This document shows positions 1 through 5,773 of a DNA stretch of 8,027 nt, in pieces (within the stretch, counting starts at the first letter, position 1; each line of letters starts with the position of its first letter). Position numbers and translations under genes: made by a program. A model generated the notes under the pieces. The model was not told where the DNA came from. It ran no database searches and saw nothing but the letters and a program-made list of their open reading frames with translations. Source of the stretch: an uncultured Collinsella sp. (lineage in GTDB: Bacteria > Actinomycetota > Coriobacteriia > Coriobacteriales > Coriobacteriaceae); NCBI GenBank assembly GCA_900552155.1, contig URYU01000076.1:1-8027 (forward strand). The letters run 5' to 3'.

Positions 1-1
1 C

Positions 2-88
2 CGCATTTGGACAATCTGACGTTCAACTTCAAGGGCGCGACCAGAAGGTCAGCGCCCTTTCGTTTCACGTCACCTTGCCTCAAATGCG
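2..88. repeat. 87-bp imperfect palindrome
   Basis: The two halves pair in nested blocks: CGCATTTG (2-9) with CAAATGCG (81-88), TGACGT (17-22) with ACGTCA (67-72), AAGGGCGC (31-38) with GCGCCCTT (52-59), and GACC (39-42) with GGTC (47-50) around an AGAA loop. The inner part is the terminator listed separately. The outer blocks make the structure far longer than an ordinary terminator, so it may be an intergenic palindromic repeat recruited as a terminator. All pairings were read by eye; no folding energy was computed. Confidence 0.6.
31..64 (+). terminator. Rho-independent terminator of a gene left of the window
   Basis: A GC-rich stem (AAGGGCGC plus GACC against GGTC, a one-base bulge, and GCGCCCTT) closes an AGAA tetraloop and runs into TTTCGTTT. 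The T-rich tail is on the plus strand only, so it would end transcription coming from a plus-strand gene whose end lies before position 1. I cannot identify that gene. Confidence 0.7.
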
Positions 89-146
89 ACCCGCTCGCTG
101 TCCGTCCTCTGCCTGCGGCGTTGTCTTGCCCCGGATGCGGCAGTTA

Positions 147-216
147 GGGACGTTCCTTTTCTGCCGGCAGCTTGGGACACTCCTTGTAGTCATTGGGGAC
201 GTTCTTAAACGACTAC
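147..216. repeat. Cluster of three GGGAC-type motifs in the intergenic region
   Basis: GGGACGTTCCTT (147-158), GGGACACTCCTT (174-185) and GGGACGTTCTT (196-206) are three variants of one motif. A perfect 10-bp palindrome CTGCCGGCAG (161-170) lies between the first two. The third is framed by the inverted pair GTAGTC (186-191) and GACTAC (211-216). Motifs of this GGGAC type are familiar to me from REP-like repeats next to IS200-type/RAYT transposases, but no transposase is present here and that link is from memory. I see no gene in 89-220. Confidence 0.45.
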
Positions 217-220
217 ATAG

Positions 221-290
221 AACAAGAGTGGATGATCTCCCGGTTTGAGCCTGCATTCAAGCTCAAAGTGGGAGATCATCCACTCTCGTT
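221..290. repeat. Long hairpin downstream of pdxT, possible bidirectional terminator
   Basis: Two 30-nt arms (221-250 and 261-290) are almost perfectly complementary. The exceptions are an A/C mismatch at 224/287, a G-U wobble at 242/269 and a G/G mismatch at 243/268. The loop is the ten bases 251-260. The core GGATGATCTCCC / GGGAGATCATCC is perfect. It lies 20 bases past the pdxT stop, so it probably ends or protects the pdxS-pdxT transcript, although the tail on the minus strand is only weakly T-rich. The plus-strand side is followed by a T-rich stretch. The stem is much longer than a typical terminator stem, which fits a dispersed repeat. Confidence 0.7.
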
Positions 291-310
291 TCGTTTGTTG
301 ATTTCGATGC

Positions 311-898
311 CTACATTTGTAGGAACAGTTCGTGGAGGCGGGTATCGTCGTCGAGCTCGGGGTGGAAGGTTACGCCGAGCTGGTTGCCCTGACGGGCGGC
401 GACAATACGACCGTCGACTTTCGCTAAGGCCTTGGCGTCGCCGTAGACCTCGACGATGCGGGGCGCGCGGATAAACGTCAGCGGCACTTCACCGTCGATG
501 CCGGCTATTTGCCCCTTGGTTCGAAAGCTGCCGAGCTGCCTGCCGTAGGCATTGCGCTCGACAAGTACATCCATGGTTTCCAGACGCGGCGTGCCCTTAT
601 CGTCATGGGCGGCAAGGTCGTGAGCCAGTAGAATCAGGCCGGCGCAGGTGCCCAGGACGGGCATACCTTCAGCGATACGGGCACGAAGCTCCTCGAGCAT
701 GCCCAACTCATCAAGCAGCTTCCCTTGAACGGTAGACTCGCCGCCGGGAAGTACCAGACGGTCAAAGTCCTGCTTCAAATCAGCCGCCTGCCTCAGCTCA
801 ATACAGTGTGCGCCAAGCTCGAATAGTCTTGCCTCGTGCTCGGCAAAAGCGCCTTGGACCGCCAGCACGGCAACCGTTTGGTCTGCATAATCGCTCAT
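311..898 (-). CDS. pdxT: Pyridoxal 5'-phosphate synthase glutaminase subunit PdxT
   Basis: This is the class I glutamine amidotransferase subunit of the cytoplasmic PLP synthase. It hydrolyses glutamine and passes ammonia to PdxS. The 195-residue length is normal for the family. Visible features are the N-terminal VLAVQGAFAEHE strand, the oxyanion segment LPGGEST (50-56), the nucleophile Cys85 in GTCAGLILLA, and the His179/Glu181 pair in FHPE that completes the triad. The RNAYGRQLGSF block (115-125) is also typical of PdxT. The start is supported by an AGAAAGGA ribosome binding site upstream. The gene begins 20 bases after the pdxS stop and is surely co-transcribed with it. It appears intact with all catalytic residues. 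Family assignment is firm. Confidence 0.97.
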   Translation of the reverse strand: MSDYADQTVAVLAVQGAFAEHEARLFELGAHCIELRQAADLKQDFDRLVLPGGESTVQGKLLDELGMLEELRARIAEGMPVLGTCAGLILLAHDLAAHDDKGTPRLETMDVLVERNAYGRQLGSFRTKGQIAGIDGEVPLTFIRAPRIVEVYGDAKALAKVDGRIVAARQGNQLGVTFHPELDDDTRLHELFLQM

Positions 899-918
899 GT
901 GCGATCCTTTCTGCTGGA

Positions 919-1809
919 CTAGCGCCCGCGCTCTTCCATGATAATCTCGATTTCGTCGGCGTTAATGCCCACCATGGCCTCGCCCAGGTCCTCCGAAAGC
1001 TCGGCGATGAGCCTGGCATCGGTGAAGTTTGCCACGGCCTTGACGATGGCAGCGGCGCGCTTGGCGGGGTCGCCGCTCTTAAAGATGCCCGAGCCGACAA
1101 AGACGCCCTCGGCACCCAGCTGCATCATCAGCGCGGCATCGGCCGGGGTCGCTACGCCGCCGGCGGCAAAGTTCACGACGGGAAGCTTGCCCGTGGCATG
1201 GACCTCGCGTACCAGCTCGACCGGAACCTGCAGTTGCTTGGCTGCCTCAAAGAGCTCGTCGTCGCACAGGGCAACAACGTCGCGGATCTGCTTTTGGATC
1301 TTGCGCATGTGACGCACGGCCTGAACGACGTCGCCCGTACCCGGCTCACCCTTGGTGCGAATCATAGTGGCGCCCTCGGCAACACGGCGCAGCGCCTCGC
1401 CCAGATCGCGGGCGCCGCAGACAAATGGCACGTCAAACTGGGTCTTGTCGATGTGATAGACGTCATCGGCAGGGGAGAGAACCTCGGACTCGTCGATGTA
1501 ATCGATCTCGATAGCCTGCAGGACCTGCGCCTCGACAATGTGACCGATGCGGCACTTGGCCATAACAGGGATGGAGACGGCCTCTTGGATGCCCTTGATC
1601 ATCTTGGGGTCGCTCATGCGCGAGACGCCGCCTGCGGCACGGATGTCGGCCGGGATGCGCTCGAGTGCCATGACGGCGCAGGCGCCTGCCTCCTCGGCGA
1701 TGCGTGCCTGCTCGGGCGTGGTGACGTCCATGATGACGCCGCCCTTGAGCATCTGCGCGAGTTCGCGATTGAGTTTGACGCGATCGGCCTTGCTGGTCTG
1801 TTCTGCCAT
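919..1809 (-). CDS. pdxS: Pyridoxal 5'-phosphate synthase lyase subunit PdxS
   Basis: PdxS builds pyridoxal 5'-phosphate from ribose 5-phosphate, glyceraldehyde 3-phosphate and the ammonia delivered by PdxT. The family forms a (beta/alpha)8 barrel that assembles as a dodecamer. At 296 residues it has the usual length. Key residues are visible: Asp28 in GVIMDVT, the first Schiff-base Lys85 in VMAKCRIGH, and Lys153 in [10 protein letters not shown], matching the known Asp24/Lys81/Lys149 of the Bacillus enzyme. The C-terminal barrel motifs [19 protein letters not shown] and [11 protein letters not shown] are intact. I chose the ATG at 1809 because AAGGGAG sits six bases before it; an in-frame ATG 14 codons upstream lacks such a site. 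The gene leads the pdxS-pdxT operon and is divergent from the regulator pdxR. Confidence 0.97.
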   Translation of the reverse strand: MAEQTSKADRVKLNRELAQMLKGGVIMDVTTPEQARIAEEAGACAVMALERIPADIRAAGGVSRMSDPKMIKGIQEAVSIPVMAKCRIGHIVEAQVLQAIEIDYIDESEVLSPADDVYHIDKTQFDVPFVCGARDLGEALRRVAEGATMIRTKGEPGTGDVVQAVRHMRKIQKQIRDVVALCDDELFEAAKQLQVPVELVREVHATGKLPVVNFAAGGVATPADAALMMQLGAEGVFVGSGIFKSGDPAKRAAAIVKAVANFTDARLIAELSEDLGEAMVGINADEIEIIMEERGR

Positions 1810-1954
1810 GGTTGCTCCCTTGGTTGGCATGTGCATTGCTTGACGGAACATCCTATCGGGGAGCTGGGTATGGCAAAATACTCAGTTTTCGAGATAATAA
1901 TAAGGTCAGCCTAATACCAGATTGAACAGCTCGATAAGGTCAGGTGGCAAACTC
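1810..1954. promoter_or_regulatory. Divergent pdxS/pdxR control region with candidate PdxR operator
   Basis: ATAAGGTCAG occurs twice in the same orientation, at 1900-1909 and 1934-1943, 34 bases start to start. PdxR-type MocR regulators are known to bind direct repeats between pdxR and pdxST. The second copy runs into the pdxR ribosome binding site (AGGTGG, 1942-1947), a place fit for autorepression. A weak minus-strand promoter candidate for pdxS is TTGCCA (1876-1871) and TAGGAT (1855-1850) with a short 15-bp spacer. If correct, the repeats lie upstream of its -35 box, as expected for activation of pdxST. GATAAT at 1893-1898 could serve pdxR. The repeats are directly seen; the promoters are tentative. 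Confidence 0.55.
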
Positions 1955-3394
1955 ATGCTTGACTACAATTTGGAAAAACGCGGCGAAGCATCGCTTTATG
2001 AGTATGTTTACCAGCAAATTCGAGATGATATTGTTGCTGGACGTATTGTGGCGGGGGAGCATCTTCCGTCTAAGCGCGCCTTTGCCAGTCATCTGGGAAT
2101 CAGTGTCATTACCATCGAGAATGCATATAGCCAGTTACTTGCCGAGGGCTATATTTGCTCAATGCCGCGTCGTGGCTACTACGCTTGCAAGCTTCCGGAT
2201 GCACCGGTTTTGCCTTTGGCTTCGCAGGGCATCGACCGAGATACCGTCTCTGTGGGCCTCAGCGCGCATGATGTCAACGGACAGGTCGAGCTGTTCGATG
2301 CACTTTCTCCTTCCGCTTTGGAGGCGGCGCGGCTTTGGCAAAGCGCACTACGGGCGACGCTGGCATCCGAAGATGAGCGCGAAATCTTTTCGCCCGCACC
2401 GGCGCAGGGCACCGCTCGGCTGCGACGCGCAATTGCTCACCATCTGCGTGGGACAAGGGGCATGAATGTCGACCCCAACAACATTGTTATCGGTGCAGGC
2501 GCCCAGCTGCTCGATACCATGTTGGTTCAGTTGCTTGGAGCCGACAAGGTGTATGCCGTTGAGGACCCGGGCTATTTGCGTCTGACGCGTATCTATCAGG
2601 CTATGGGCTGCCAAGTACGACATATCCCGTTGGATGATGAGGGCGTGGACTTGAGCACTCTGCAGAAAAGCGGGACCGATGTCCTTCTCTTGATGCCGTC
2701 TCATCAGTTTCCGACCGGCCTTGTGACGAGTATTGCGCGTCGCTATGCGCTACTGAGCTGGGCCGCCGAGCGACCAGGTCGGTATCTCATCGAAGATGAC
2801 TTTGATTGTGAGTTTCGCCTTGCCGGCAAGCCGATTCCCGCGCTCGCGTCGATCGATGCCGCCCAGTCGGTTATCTACACCAACACGTTTTCGAAGAGCC
2901 TTTCATCGGCGTTGCGTTTGGCGTATATGGTGTTGCCCGATGAGCTAATGGAGCGGTTTAGGCGCAACCTTGGTTTCTACGCCTCGTCGGTGAGCTCTGT
3001 TGCCCAGGTCGCTTTGGCGCGTTTGCTGGAATCGGGTGATTACGAGCGACATGTGAACCGCGTGCGCGTTCGTGCTCGCGAGGCGCGTGATGGCCTGCCG
3101 TCGCTTGAGCGGAAAGCGTTTCCGGCAGGGGAGGTCTCGATCGAACATGCAGACGCGGGCCTTTACTGCACCGTGGTTGCGGAGCGCGGAGCGGGCGGAA
3201 GCTCTTTTGTGCGGGCCCTCACGCGCTCGAGTATCCCTTTTGTCGATATCAGTGACTGTTATTGGTGTGCCGATGGCGCATTTGTCCCTGAAAACTCAAG
3301 TCAAATTCTTGTTCAGTATGACGATTTGAGTTCAAAAGCGCTAAATACCTTGGAATCGCAGCTAATGGGAGCACTCTGCAACCTAAGTGAGTAG
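1955..3394 (+). CDS. pdxR: MocR-family transcriptional regulator of PLP synthesis (PdxR-like)
   Basis: This 479-residue protein joins a GntR-type winged helix-turn-helix (about residues 10-80, with LPSKRAFASHLGIS and the wing PRRGYY) to an aminotransferase fold I domain (about 115-475). Visible PLP-site features are EDPGY (203-207), PSHQFPTG (248-255), IEDDFDCEFR (279-288) and the Schiff-base Lys314 in TFSKSLSSALRLAY. The family uses PLP, or a PLP adduct, as effector. The position divergent from pdxS suggests it activates pdxST and represses itself. I chose the ATG at 1955 because AGGTGG precedes it by seven bases; a TTG at 1922 is also in frame. The near-C-terminal segment ILVQYDDLS has Leu where aminotransferases usually carry the carboxylate-binding Arg. 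The last three residues (LSE) and the stop codon lie inside repeat element A. Confidence 0.9.
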   Translation: MLDYNLEKRGEASLYEYVYQQIRDDIVAGRIVAGEHLPSKRAFASHLGISVITIENAYSQLLAEGYICSMPRRGYYACKLPDAPVLPLASQGIDRDTVSVGLSAHDVNGQVELFDALSPSALEAARLWQSALRATLASEDEREIFSPAPAQGTARLRRAIAHHLRGTRGMNVDPNNIVIGAGAQLLDTMLVQLLGADKVYAVEDPGYLRLTRIYQAMGCQVRHIPLDDEGVDLSTLQKSGTDVLLLMPSHQFPTGLVTSIARRYALLSWAAERPGRYLIEDDFDCEFRLAGKPIPALASIDAAQSVIYTNTFSKSLSSALRLAYMVLPDELMERFRRNLGFYASSVSSVAQVALARLLESGDYERHVNRVRVRAREARDGLPSLERKAFPAGEVSIEHADAGLYCTVVAERGAGGSSFVRALTRSSIPFVDISDCYWCADGAFVPENSSQILVQYDDLSSKALNTLESQLMGALCNLSE

Positions 3395-3503
3395 GCTTTT
3401 GGAACTTTGGCGACCAGGCAGTTTTGTAACAAGCTATCTACCTGCGGTTTTGAAAAGCAGGATGACCGGGCTGCTCGGGATGTTCAAAAAAGTCTACTCA
3501 CTT
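3383..3503 (+). repeat. Palindromic element, copy A, at the 3' end of pdxR
   Basis: This 121-bp element begins CTAAGTGAGTAG and ends CTACTCACTT, so its ends are inverted repeats; the arms continue imperfectly (CTTTTGGAAC against GTTCAAAAAAG). An inner hairpin CCTGC...GCAGG (3441-3445 and 3457-3461) is present. It is about 83% identical over its full length, without gaps, to copy B; I counted about 20 differences. Its first bases are read as Leu-Ser-Glu-stop at the end of pdxR. The size and inverted ends resemble a MITE or REPIN-type element. It contains no gene; the open frame from GTG 3387 is not kept in copy B. Confidence 0.85.
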
Positions 3504-3536
3504 GTCGCGCAAAGCTTCTGCATGAGAAAAAATGGG

Positions 3537-3602
3537 GTTTTCAACAGAACTTCGTCCAGCTCTCGGCAAGCTTTTGGCCAGTTGGGGAGGGCTGTTGAAA
3601 AC
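3537..3602. repeat. 66-bp unit with 11-bp inverted ends
   Basis: GTTTTCAACAG (3537-3547) and its perfect complement CTGTTGAAAAC (3592-3602) frame 44 bases in the gap between element A and the next gene. They could form a stem in RNA or be the ends of a small inserted repeat. No gene is seen in 3504-3685. Confidence 0.5.
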
Positions 3603-3626
3603 TTGGCAGTCCGTTCGGCACCATTT

Positions 3627-3644
3627 TTGGCGCGTTCGCGCCAA
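3627..3644. promoter_or_regulatory. Perfect palindrome upstream of the orphan nuclease-like gene
   Basis: TTGGCGCG and CGCGCCAA are separated by two bases. The palindrome lies 42 bases before the start codon at 3686. Neither strand has a T-run directly after it, so it does not look like a terminator. It may be an operator or a leader hairpin. This is a site seen by eye only; no regulator is known. Confidence 0.4.
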
Positions 3645-3685
3645 TGCGTGACTGACTGGGTTGAAATTCGTGTTTTCCTGTGCCT

Positions 3686-4813
3686 ATGAAAGATCCACTT
3701 TGTGACATATCGGCTTTTAGGTACTGGCGTTTGCCCCCTCAGGTCCGCGCTCTGTGTCCGCCGCTTCCACGACCGGAAGAAGACCGGCAGCGATATGATC
3801 TCGCCCGCAACCCGACGGCTGCGGTCGCGCTCGGTTTTCCGTTGTATACATTGGTTCAGACAAGAAACAAACGGACTTGTCCTGCCAGCATTAGGCAGCG
3901 GCTGTTTCTTGGTGAGCTTCCCAGGGAATCCGTACTGGAAACGGAGCATGGGTTTTTGATTACGTCTCCTCTACTGACGGCATTCATCATGTCACGGCAT
4001 CTGACGGATCTTCAGCTTCTTTTGGTATTGGCGGAGATGTGTGGCTTGTTTGCGGTGTGTGCCCTGCCGGCGTTACTTGAGACGGAGCTTTCGCGTGCAA
4101 TTGATTCGGGTGCGATTTCGACAACGTTCGGTTGGGCGCGCTGCCCGTCCGAGGACGGCACCGCCTCAAATTTATGGCGTCGAGACGCTTTGGTTTTGGG
4201 CGGAGACCTTGACCGTTTTTGTTCAGATGTTTGCGGGATGCGTTACGGCAATAGATTTATGGCGGTATCGCAACTCGTTCCATTGGGTGCCGCGTCGCCT
4301 TTTGAGGTCGAGGCGTATTTGCTACTTGCACTGCCGCGATCCCTGGGAGGCGAAGGTTTTTGCGGCATAGAGCTTAATGTTGAAGTGATGCTAAACACAA
4401 ATGCTCGAGCGATTGTGGGAAAGTCCCGTGTATATATCGACCTACTTCTTTCTTCACCGGACGGTAGGCGACAGGTGGCCATTGAATGTCAGGGAAAGGC
4501 CTCGCACGGACGCGCAGGGGATGGCTTGCGTGACGCTGACCGCATGACGGCCCTTCAGGCCATGGGCTACGATGTACTTCTCCTGACACACAGACAGATA
4601 TCCGATGAGGGTAGATTCCGCGCGATCGTTAAGACCGTATGCAGGATGCTCGATGCTGAATATCGTGATAAAAGCTCAGATGAGCAAAGGGCTGAGGCAT
4701 TACTCCGGTCTGAACTATTCGTTGACTGGACAAAATTGGGAGTAATCGACGGAAAGATGCCCGCTAGACACAAAATGGCTCGATCGTGGACGGCTGCGGT
4801 TCTAAGTGAGTAG
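3686..4813 (+). CDS. Orphan PD-(D/E)xK-like protein (DUF559/Vsr-like C-terminal domain)
   Basis: The 375-residue product has no firm name. The N-terminal half (DISAFRYWR at 8-15, FLITSPLLTAF at 90-100, LQLLLVLAEMCG at 109-120) resembles the AbiEi-like front part of a family I recall as common in Coriobacteriia. The C-terminal half has a nuclease-like pattern: Glu209, Asp252 in VYIDLLL, Glu267 in AIECQGK, His274, then DADR (283-286) and a GYDVLLLTHRQ strand. Gln269 stands where the classic ExK motif has Lys, so activity is uncertain. There is no signal peptide or membrane segment. The start is uncertain: ATG 3686 and GTG 3680 are both in frame and neither has a visible ribosome binding site. 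Sampled 60-base rows run about 45-55% GC against 60-67% in neighbouring metabolic genes, suggesting acquisition. It ends LSE-stop inside element B. Confidence 0.7.
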   Translation: MKDPLCDISAFRYWRLPPQVRALCPPLPRPEEDRQRYDLARNPTAAVALGFPLYTLVQTRNKRTCPASIRQRLFLGELPRESVLETEHGFLITSPLLTAFIMSRHLTDLQLLLVLAEMCGLFAVCALPALLETELSRAIDSGAISTTFGWARCPSEDGTASNLWRRDALVLGGDLDRFCSDVCGMRYGNRFMAVSQLVPLGAASPFEVEAYLLLALPRSLGGEGFCGIELNVEVMLNTNARAIVGKSRVYIDLLLSSPDGRRQVAIECQGKASHGRAGDGLRDADRMTALQAMGYDVLLLTHRQISDEGRFRAIVKTVCRMLDAEYRDKSSDEQRAEALLRSELFVDWTKLGVIDGKMPARHKMARSWTAAVLSE

Positions 4814-4922
4814 GCTTTTAGCACTTTGGCGACCAGGCCGTTTTGAAACAAGTCATTTACCTGCGGCTTTATAAAGCAATATGGATGGCGTGCTCGGCAA
4901 GTTCCAAAAAGTCTACTCACTT
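4802..4922 (+). repeat. Palindromic element, copy B, at the 3' end of the orphan gene
   Basis: This is the second 121-bp copy, in the same orientation as copy A. Extended by two bases to 4924, its ends are a perfect 12-bp inverted pair CTAAGTGAGTAG / CTACTCACTTAG. Pairing continues imperfectly for about 39 bases per arm, with roughly 30 matches counted by eye, so the whole element could fold as one long hairpin. Blocks kept between copies include ACTTTGGCGACCAGGC, ACCTGCGG and TGCTCGG. Like copy A it supplies Leu-Ser-Glu-stop to the gene before it. Confidence 0.85.
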
Positions 4923-4988
4923 AGTTTTTGACGAGAAACCTATGCCGAAGGCGGTCCTATTTCAGGTAGTTAACAAGTTTGTGAGGCA

Positions 4989-5021
4989 CGAAAAAGGCCC
5001 GAACCAATATGGTCCGGGCCT
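4989..5021 (-). terminator. Rho-independent terminator of the rubrerythrin gene
   Basis: Read on the minus strand, GGCCCGGACCA pairs with TGGTTCGGGCC across a three-base loop, with one G-U pair, and runs straight into TTTTTCG. It starts about 35 bases after the rubrerythrin stop codon. The T-run is on the minus side only, so it belongs to that gene. Confidence 0.92.
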
Positions 5022-5055
5022 CATCAAGCTAGAGGTTATGTCTCAGGCGGTTGGC

Positions 5056-5616
5056 TTAGCCAAAGTAGCGCTTGAGCAGGCCGGCGAAAGCCTTGCCGTG
5101 GCGGGCCTCGTCGCGAGCCATCTCGTGCACGGTGTCGTGGATGGCATCGAGGCCAGCGGCCTTGGCGCGCTTAGCAAGATCGGTCTTGCCGGCGGTGGCG
5201 CCGTTCTCGGCCTCAACGCGCATCTCGAGGTTCTTCTTGGTGGAGTCGGTCACGACCTCGCCCAGGAGCTCAGCGAACTTGGCGGCATGCTCGGCCTCCT
5301 CGTGGGCAGCTTTCTCCCAGTACAGGCCGATCTCGGGATAGCCCTCGCGATGGGCGACGCGAGCCATGGCCAGGTACATACCGACCTCGGAGCACTCGCC
5401 CTCAAAGTTGGCGCGCAGGTCGGCAACGATGTCCTCAGAGACGCCCTCCATCTTGGCGACGCCCACGACGTGCTCGGCAGCCCACTCGAGCTGGCCCTCC
5501 TCCTGCTTCAGGAAACGAGAACCGGGAACGCCGCACTGGGGGCACTTGAAGTCCTCGGGCAGCTGGTCGCCGTCGAACTCTTCCACATAACCGCAAACGG
5601 GGCAAACAAACTTCAT
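5056..5616 (-). CDS. rbr: Reverse rubrerythrin (NADH peroxidase type)
   Basis: A 186-residue cytoplasmic non-haem iron protein of anaerobes that reduces hydrogen peroxide with electrons delivered through a rubredoxin centre. The rubredoxin-type site is N-terminal (Cys5, Cys8 in CPVCGY; Cys25, Cys28 in CPQCGVPG), ahead of the four-helix diiron domain, which is the reverse of classical rubrerythrin. Diiron ligand candidates are Glu72/Glu74 in NFEGECSE, Glu107/His110 in HEEAEH, Glu137 in EAENGA and Glu170/His173 in DEARH. I chose the ATG at 5616 because GAAAGGA precedes it and the rubredoxin fold begins immediately; the longer frame to 5721 adds an implausible tail. It stands alone between its own promoter and terminator, convergent with the upstream orphan gene. 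Confidence 0.93.
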   Translation of the reverse strand: MKFVCPVCGYVEEFDGDQLPEDFKCPQCGVPGSRFLKQEEGQLEWAAEHVVGVAKMEGVSEDIVADLRANFEGECSEVGMYLAMARVAHREGYPEIGLYWEKAAHEEAEHAAKFAELLGEVVTDSTKKNLEMRVEAENGATAGKTDLAKRAKAAGLDAIHDTVHEMARDEARHGKAFAGLLKRYFG

Positions 5617-5619
5617 GAT

Positions 5620-5636
5620 TCGATCCTTTCGATCGA
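5620..5636 (-). promoter_or_regulatory. Ribosome binding site of rubrerythrin presented in a hairpin loop
   Basis: On the minus strand TCGATC and GATCGA form a perfect 6-bp stem around the loop GAAAG. The loop together with the first stem base after it is the Shine-Dalgarno sequence, so part of the site would be paired. The start codon follows three bases later. Confidence 0.45.
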
Positions 5637-5651
5637 TGGCGATTGTGCGCT

Positions 5652-5682
5652 CGTCCGGTCCCGTAAGGGCCCTCTCCGGACG
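5652..5682 (-). promoter_or_regulatory. Hairpin in the rubrerythrin leader
   Basis: CGTCCGG (5652-5658) pairs with CCGGACG (5676-5682), with an inner CCC-GTAA-GGG stem and an unpaired stretch on one side. It lies between the proposed promoter and the start codon. It could stabilise the messenger; no T-run follows, so it is not a terminator. Confidence 0.45.
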
Positions 5683-5700
5683 TGCGTCTTGACGAGTTCT

Positions 5701-5728
5701 ATTATCCATAAATGAAACCAAATGTGAA
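5701..5728 (-). promoter_or_regulatory. Sigma70-type promoter of rubrerythrin
   Basis: On the minus strand TTCACA (5728-5723) and GATAAT (5706-5701) each match the consensus in five of six bases with a 16-bp spacer. A strongly A/T-rich stretch lies upstream of the -35 box (about 5730-5765), as in an UP element. The leader would be about 80 bases. Confidence 0.6.
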
Positions 5729-5773
5729 GCCTATTAGGAATGATTTTTAATAAAACAATTTGAGATATGAAGA

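Noticed and set aside
193..474. Plus-strand frame beginning in the long hairpin
   Set aside because: The product is low-complexity and arginine-rich, it overlaps pdxT antisense, and it includes the hairpin arms.
808..1914. Long plus-strand open frame opposite pdxS
   Set aside because: It is the antisense shadow of pdxS, whose protein is unmistakable; the predicted product has no recognisable motif.
1810..1954. Riboswitch in the pdxS leader
   Set aside because: No known PLP riboswitch class is recognisable, and a dedicated PdxR regulator explains control better.
3387..3689. Possible small protein starting inside element A (MSRLLELWRPG...)
   Set aside because: In copy B the same frame is kept only for 22 codons and then hits a stop, and the differences between copies show no strong codon pattern, so a coding role for the element is not supported.
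3383..4922. CRISPR array or simple tandem repeat
   Set aside because: Only two copies, 121 bp each and 1.3 kb apart with a gene between; no short regular repeat-spacer pattern.
3383..4924. Classical integron attC sites
   Set aside because: The layout is similar, but I could not find a convincing GTTRRRY/RYYYAAC core at the element ends, and no integrase is present.
4843..5715. Plus-strand open frame of 290 codons opposite the rubrerythrin gene
   Set aside because: It is a GC-driven shadow of the rubrerythrin gene and crosses its terminator and promoter; no ribosome binding site.
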